The position numbers and the translations under genes were made by a program. Shown one piece after another: positions 40,163 through 41,184 of a stretch of 41,184 nucleotides of DNA. How positions within the stretch are numbered: the stretch's first letter is position 1; every line of letters begins with the position of its first letter. Below the pieces are notes generated by a model. It was given only the letters and a program-made list of their open reading frames with translations, searched no databases and was not told the origin of the DNA. The DNA comes from Candidatus Gastranaerophilales bacterium (GTDB taxonomy: Bacteria; Cyanobacteriota; Vampirovibrionia; Gastranaerophilales; Gastranaerophilaceae). The stretch spans positions 1 to 41,184 of the forward strand of contig CALUVP010000130.1 in assembly GCA_944324215.1 (NCBI GenBank), given 5' to 3'.

Positions 40163-41184
<1,022 letters not shown>

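Overview
The window is AT-rich bacterial DNA with long uninterrupted genes and short intergenic gaps. A Gram-negative-type envelope is suggested by a lipoprotein, an SLH-domain envelope protein and a large surface-glycan locus. I infer a member of the Gastranaerophilales / Vampirovibrionia (non-photosynthetic relatives of Cyanobacteria). The reasons are a threonyl-tRNA synthetase without a TGS domain, as in cyanobacteria, and several lineage-type proteins that share a short N-terminal [aromatic/aliphatic]-x-F-[KRQ]-x motif. The assignment is by eye, not by database search.

Layout. 1-1577 (minus): the start and most of the translational GTPase TypA/BipA, cut by the window edge. 1759-13898 (plus): a glycan locus that reads as one long unit, with a GT8, a 420-bp DUF559 nuclease cassette with 35-bp inverted ends, a capsule-type GT, a hexapeptide acyltransferase, a GT2, a fucosyltransferase-like protein, a 3,4-ketoisomerase, a sugar N-formyltransferase, a radical SAM protein, an SDR, a CgeB-like GT, a DegT/FdtB aminotransferase, a GT2-like enzyme and a DUF1796 protein. 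A divergent GT4/GT2 pair (14056-16408) closes the locus. Ketoisomerase, aminotransferase and formyltransferase together predict an N-formylated 3-amino-3,6-dideoxy sugar nucleotide.

16409-16828 is a non-coding, repeat-rich gap before mraY. 17785-22436 holds two small genes, a DPP III-like zinc metallopeptidase, a Lys/Glu-rich membrane-anchored coiled-coil protein and a degenerate PurD-like ATP-grasp protein. 22544-23424 is a tRNA-Leu(CAA) with an unusual repeat-bearing leader, followed by a divergent XRE repressor / small-ORF switch. 23445-27563 (minus) carries a lipoprotein, accA, accD, a NarL-type response regulator, a TPR protein and an ACT protein. 27635-31578 carries a lineage-type hypothetical protein, an SLH protein and a GH77-like glucanotransferase. 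31590-35176 (minus) is murD-ftsW-murG of the cell-wall pathway. 35271-36845 is a hybrid-cluster-protein homologue that has lost most cluster ligands. 36995-38232 carries a small Gly-rich membrane protein and a YhaM-like HD exonuclease. thrS (minus) and the 5' part of dnaK (plus) diverge at the right edge.

The strongest candidate for a poorly described system is the DUF559 nuclease bracketed by inverted GC-rich REP-like palindromes, with a related solo copy sitting in frame inside murD. Also notable are the shared N-terminal motif in five otherwise unrelated proteins, the ligand-stripped hybrid-cluster homologue, the tRNA-Leu leader that can pair with its own tRNA, and a tRNA-Thr anticodon-arm look-alike in the thrS leader.
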